Origin: CAVALG01 sp963589585
GTDB taxonomy: Bacteria; Bacillota; Clostridia; Oscillospirales; Acutalibacteraceae
Direction: 5' to 3'
DNA length: 6,973 bases
Assembly (NCBI GenBank): GCA_963589585.1
Contig: CAVALG010000041.1
Coordinates: 1 to 6,973 of the forward strand
The notes beneath the pieces are model-generated. The model was given only the letters and a program-made list of their open reading frames with translations, was not told where the DNA came from and made no database searches. The position numbers and the translations under genes are program-made. This document shows positions 4,184 through 6,973 of the stretch, piece after piece; position 1 is the first letter of the stretch, and each line of letters opens with the position of its first letter.

Positions 4184-6687
4184 AAAAGAAATTGTTATTA
4201 TTGGCAACTGCGGTAATCGTTGCGGTTTCGGCTTTCTGCCTTTCGGCAGGCGCCCAAAACACAGGTGCGAACTTGGCTGCAGGCAAATCTGCCGGCACGG
4301 CTGTAAATGCAGACGTAAGCATAGAGCCGAAAGTAACCGTATATTCCGGTCAGCTTTTGCTTGATAACCAGGTGTACATTAAGTATGGGGTTAAGGTTGA
4401 AAATGCAGGCGATATTGAACCGTCCGATGTCGGTATCCTTGCGTGGAAAGAGGCGCAAACGAACCACACAGCAGAAACAGCATACGATATTAAATCGACC
4501 TGTACAGAAGATATTAACGGTACGGAATGTTATACTGTGACCTTTACACGCCTTGTGGCAAAGGAAATGAACGATATTGTTACTGTAAGACCGTATGTAA
4601 CGGTAGGCGGCAAAACCTATTACGGCAACGATGTTGACTACAGCATTTGTATGTATGCCAAGCGCCAATTGGGACTGGAAAACGGCGTAAAGGGAACAGA
4701 CGACCCCAACCTTGTCGCCCTGCTTCGCGATATGCTCCGTTACGGCGCAAGCGCACAGCGCTACACTAAGTATAAACTCGATAACCTTGCGGACGCTATG
4801 CTTGATAACCGCGTAAATATTGATTATGACTTTACTTCTTTAGATGAAAATGTTAAGGTCAACAATCCCAACCCCTCTTCATTTGCGCTCTTTACGGGCA
4901 AGGCGGAACTCTTAGCGCCTACAGCGGACGGTTACACCTTTTTAGCTTGGTATGCCGATGACGATTGGGAAAACCCCGTTACCGAAATTGACACATCAAA
5001 GGAAGCTGATATCACCCTGCACGCAGTGTGGAGCACTAACAGATATGCCATTACCTACGAAAACACAATGGGTGTATCTAACGAAAATTACAGCGAATAC
5101 ACCGTTATGGATTATATTAGCCTATTGCCGCTCAATAAGTATGATTATACCTTTAATGGTTGGTCAATAAAGGGTGAAAACGGCGAATACACCAAAATTG
5201 AAGAAATCCCCGTAGGCACCACGGGCAACATCACACTGCGCGCAGATTGGACTTTAAAACCCGAATTTGAGGGATTTAACTATGTAATTGACGAGAATTA
5301 CAATATCGACAACAACGGCACCAAGTTCTGTATGCTCACGGGTATTGTGGATGAACCGAATGCAAAAAATGTTAAAATTTCCTCTGTGTTCAATCACATT
5401 CAAATGGGCGCGCTCCAAAACTGCCATTGGTTGGAGGAACTAGAGTTGCCCTATCTTGCTTCCGACTATACAACATCTCGCAACACCAACCTCGGCTATC
5501 TGTTCGGCTATGTGAGCAACGCCGAGGCAGAGGGCGCTATCCCGACAAGTCTTAAAAAGGTCACCGTAAACGGCGGAGCTGTCGGGGAAATGGCATTTGC
5601 CAACCTTAAAAATGTTTCTGAAATTGTGCTCTCCCCCGAAGTTAATTCAATCGGTCACAAAGCATTTTCAAATTGCTCAAACCTTGAAGACCTCACAATG
5701 CCTTTGCTTTATGTGAATCATAGCACAAGAAGGGCTGCGGACGAACACGGCTATGTTATTACTCAAGCAGAATATTACGATTTACCCGGTTGGGTGGACA
5801 GTGAGCGTGACAGCTACGACGGCAAGACATTCAAACTTCATATTAACGGCGGAGGCGTTCTTCACGCTGCCGCAGGCGATGCGAGTTGGGAAAAAGACGG
5901 CGCCACAATCGGAAACGGTTTCGGCGGGAGTCTTTTCGAACTGTGTAAGGGTATCAGCGAGGTTACTATCGATAACATCACGGTGATTCCGTATAAAACA
6001 TTTGCGAAGTGCAGCAATCTCAAAAAAGTCACCATCGGTGACGCGGTTCAAAATATCATGTCGGGCGCATTTTGGTGTACCGCCATCGAAGAAGTTGTGA
6101 TTCCCGATACGGTGAAGGAAATGGGCGAATATTGGTATGCCGAGTATTCTAATGCCTATGCTGATAGAGCTTTTAGCTATTACAGCAATAGCGGTCATGT
6201 GTTTGCTCAATGCGAAAAACTGAAAAAAGTGACAATAGGTAACGGCGTGGAAAACATTCCTAAGGCGATGTTTAACGGCTGCAAAAACTTGGAAGAAATC
6301 GTAATTGGTAAAAATGTTCATTTTGTCGATAATGAGGCATTTTCGAACACTAACGACACTTTCAATGTCATCAATAACTCAACACACAAGGAATGGGTTG
6401 TCAGCGGCCCGGTCAGTGAAAGATTTATGAACTCGCTGTTTGAGAATAATGAAAACGCCCCCGAAAAGGTGTACTACGGTTACGAAGAATTTGTTGATAA
6501 ACGGGTCGATGGCTTCACCGAGGCGCAGATTAAAGACTGGAATATTGTGTTCTACAGCCCGACCGACCCCTATGCCGATAGCAGCGAAAGTTCCGATCTT
6601 GAATATTGGTATCATAAAGACGGCGCGGATTGGTATAGAAATCAGTATACCGTCACCCCGAAAATGTGGGAAAAACCGCAGTCATAA
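4180..6687 (+). CDS. Secreted InlB-repeat / BspA-type leucine-rich repeat protein
   Basis: This 835-residue exported protein begins with a Sec signal peptide (KKK, hydrophobic core to about residue 22, likely cleavage after AGA at 23-25). Next is an unnamed N-terminal domain (about 45-207) ending in a helical YGASAQRYTKYKLDNLADAML segment. Two InlB-type (Listeria-Bacteroides) repeat units follow (about 215-284, GYTFLAWY...ADITLHAVW; and 289-357, YTFNGWS...NITLRADW). The rest, from about 360 to 735, carries irregular BspA-type leucine-rich repeats with the family's F..C..L..V.I...V..I...AF pattern, for example 457-508, 590-652 and 680-722. The last 100 residues are rich in Tyr, Trp and Asp. 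I see no LPXTG, S-layer homology, dockerin or lipobox (Cys20 follows Phe), so it is either released or held non-covalently. Proteins of this make-up are usually adhesins or binding proteins of gut and oral bacteria; the ligand is unknown. Expression is probably coupled to the small gene before it. Confidence 0.9.
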   Translation: MKKKLLLLATAVIVAVSAFCLSAGAQNTGANLAAGKSAGTAVNADVSIEPKVTVYSGQLLLDNQVYIKYGVKVENAGDIEPSDVGILAWKEAQTNHTAETAYDIKSTCTEDINGTECYTVTFTRLVAKEMNDIVTVRPYVTVGGKTYYGNDVDYSICMYAKRQLGLENGVKGTDDPNLVALLRDMLRYGASAQRYTKYKLDNLADAMLDNRVNIDYDFTSLDENVKVNNPNPSSFALFTGKAELLAPTADGYTFLAWYADDDWENPVTEIDTSKEADITLHAVWSTNRYAITYENTMGVSNENYSEYTVMDYISLLPLNKYDYTFNGWSIKGENGEYTKIEEIPVGTTGNITLRADWTLKPEFEGFNYVIDENYNIDNNGTKFCMLTGIVDEPNAKNVKISSVFNHIQMGALQNCHWLEELELPYLASDYTTSRNTNLGYLFGYVSNAEAEGAIPTSLKKVTVNGGAVGEMAFANLKNVSEIVLSPEVNSIGHKAFSNCSNLEDLTMPLLYVNHSTRRAADEHGYVITQAEYYDLPGWVDSERDSYDGKTFKLHINGGGVLHAAAGDASWEKDGATIGNGFGGSLFELCKGISEVTIDNITVIPYKTFAKCSNLKKVTIGDAVQNIMSGAFWCTAIEEVVIPDTVKEMGEYWYAEYSNAYADRAFSYYSNSGHVFAQCEKLKKVTIGNGVENIPKAMFNGCKNLEEIVIGKNVHFVDNEAFSNTNDTFNVINNSTHKEWVVSGPVSERFMNSLFENNENAPEKVYYGYEEFVDKRVDGFTEAQIKDWNIVFYSPTDPYADSSESSDLEYWYHKDGADWYRNQYTVTPKMWEKPQS

Positions 6688-6713
6688 TTCATAAAACAAC
6701 ACTTGCGGCAGAC

Positions 6714-6731
6714 TGACGGGCTCACCCGTTA
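6714..6731 (+). other. Short GC-rich hairpin after the secreted-protein gene
   Basis: TGACGGG and CCCGTTA form a 7-bp stem (one G-U) with a CTCA tetraloop, 26 bases after the stop codon. No T-run follows, so it is not a typical intrinsic terminator. It may protect the mRNA 3' end or be incidental. Confidence 0.4.
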
Positions 6732-6753
6732 ACCATTTAAAAGGCAAATTGCT

Positions 6754-6801
6754 TAAGCCGAAGAAAGCCGAATTCCATACAGTTTTGCTCCCCTCGGCTT
6801 A
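6754..6801 (+). repeat. Inverted repeat with two alternative left arms
   Basis: TAAGCCGA (6754-6761) pairs perfectly with TCGGCTTA (6794-6801). A second copy of AAGCCGA (6765-6771) can pair with the same right arm, giving mutually exclusive stems. No T-run follows. The role is unknown. Confidence 0.4.
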
Positions 6802-6810
6802 CCGCGGTAA
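6799..6810. repeat. Perfect 12-bp palindrome
   Basis: TTACCGCGGTAA is fully palindromic and lies between the inverted repeat and the terminator. It could be a protein-binding site. One such palindrome is expected by chance in a window of this size, so the evidence is weak. Confidence 0.3.
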
Positions 6811-6822
6811 TTACACAAACCA

Positions 6823-6859
6823 AAAACAACCGTTACCCGTAAAAGGTGACGGTTGTTTT
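6823..6859. terminator. Strong, probably bidirectional terminator
   Basis: AAAACAACCGTTACC (6823-6837) and GGTGACGGTTGTTTT (6845-6859) form a 15-bp stem with one G-U pair and a 7-base loop. The stem ends in Ts on the top strand, and the left side supplies five Ts on the reverse strand (AAAAA at 6822-6826), so it could also stop a leftward gene beyond the window. It lies 135 bases after the secreted-protein stop and is the likely end of the operon. Confidence 0.85.
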
Positions 6860-6873
6860 AACGTTAATTTATA

Positions 6874-6936
6874 TGTTAGTCATTAGATGTGGGATACTAG
6901 ACTTTAGACATTAGATACTAGACATTAGATGTGATT
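6874..6936 (+). repeat. Degenerate 7-bp tandem repeat (consensus about YAYTAGA)
   Basis: Nine successive heptamers can be laid out in register from 6874: TGTTAGT, CATTAGA, TGTGGGA, TACTAGA, CTTTAGA, CATTAGA, TACTAGA, CATTAGA, TGTGATT. CATTAGA occurs three times (6881, 6909, 6923) and TACTAGA twice (6895, 6916). No ORF covers it. It resembles a slipped-strand minisatellite rather than a CRISPR or an origin iteron set, but its role is unknown. Confidence 0.7.
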
Positions 6937-6973
6937 AAAGTAAGATAAAAGATGGACGGTAAACGCTGCTTGC

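Noticed and set aside
4219..4242. Lipoprotein signal at Cys20 of the secreted protein
   Set aside because: The residue before the cysteine is Phe, not Gly, Ala or Ser, so the lipobox rule fails; AGA at 23-25 is a better signal peptidase I site.
4119..4668. Reverse-strand frames over the start of the secreted-protein gene
   Set aside because: They overlap the coupled small gene and signal-peptide region, which have strong forward ribosome binding sites; no reverse Shine-Dalgarno or domain is evident.
5782..6321. 179-residue reverse-strand frame
   Set aside because: It lies opposite the leucine-rich repeats of the secreted protein and its apparent patterns mirror the repeat coding sequence.
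6874..6936. CRISPR array
   Set aside because: The period is only 7 bases with no spacers, far below CRISPR repeat and spacer lengths, and there are no cas genes nearby.
6952..6973. Start of a further gene (ATG at 6952, open to the window end)
   Set aside because: Only seven codons are visible and no ribosome binding site precedes it, so it cannot be told from chance.

Overview
The window looks like chromosomal DNA from a low-to-mid-GC Firmicute, most likely a gut Clostridia lineage. The grounds are strong AGGAGG-type ribosome binding sites, a tandem group of large serine recombinases of the kind that sit at one end of clostridial and streptococcal integrative elements, and a secreted protein combining InlB-type (Listeria-Bacteroides) repeats with BspA-type leucine-rich repeats. 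The taxon is inferred from this style; no rRNA or other marker gene is present.

Region 1 (1-3178) holds three consecutive, same-strand genes of the large serine recombinase family. The first is cut by the window edge and only its zinc ribbon, coiled coil and C-terminal tail are visible. The second (700-1668) starts directly at the 'Recombinase' DNA-binding domain and has no catalytic domain. The third (1541-3178) is complete, with catalytic Ser41, and starts 128 bases before the second ends. The trio is most simply read as the integration/excision module at the right end of an integrated mobile element whose body lies to the left of the window.

Region 2 (3179-3429) is AT-rich and non-coding. 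It must hold the element/chromosome junction if the trio is terminal. It contains a strong nested-stem terminator (3285-3335), then a sigma-A-like promoter (3361-3389) overlapped by two short dyads that could be operator sites.

Region 3 (3430-6687) is a compact three-gene operon: a TetR-family regulator, a 52-residue small protein, and an 835-residue secreted repeat protein. The small gene begins 19 bases after the regulator's stop, and its stop overlaps the start of the secreted-protein gene as ATGA, so the two are probably translationally coupled. The regulator probably controls its own operon, and hence production of the surface or secreted protein; this is inferred from gene order and the operator-like dyads.

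Region 4 (6688-6973) is non-coding: small hairpins, a perfect 12-bp palindrome, a strong and probably bidirectional terminator (6823-6859), and a degenerate 7-bp tandem repeat (6874-6936).

I see no CRISPR array, tRNA, rRNA, defence system or resistance gene. The least-explained items are the catalytic-domain-less middle recombinase with its overprinted tail, the coupled 52-residue protein, the unnamed N-terminal domain of the secreted protein, and the 7-bp repeat tract.
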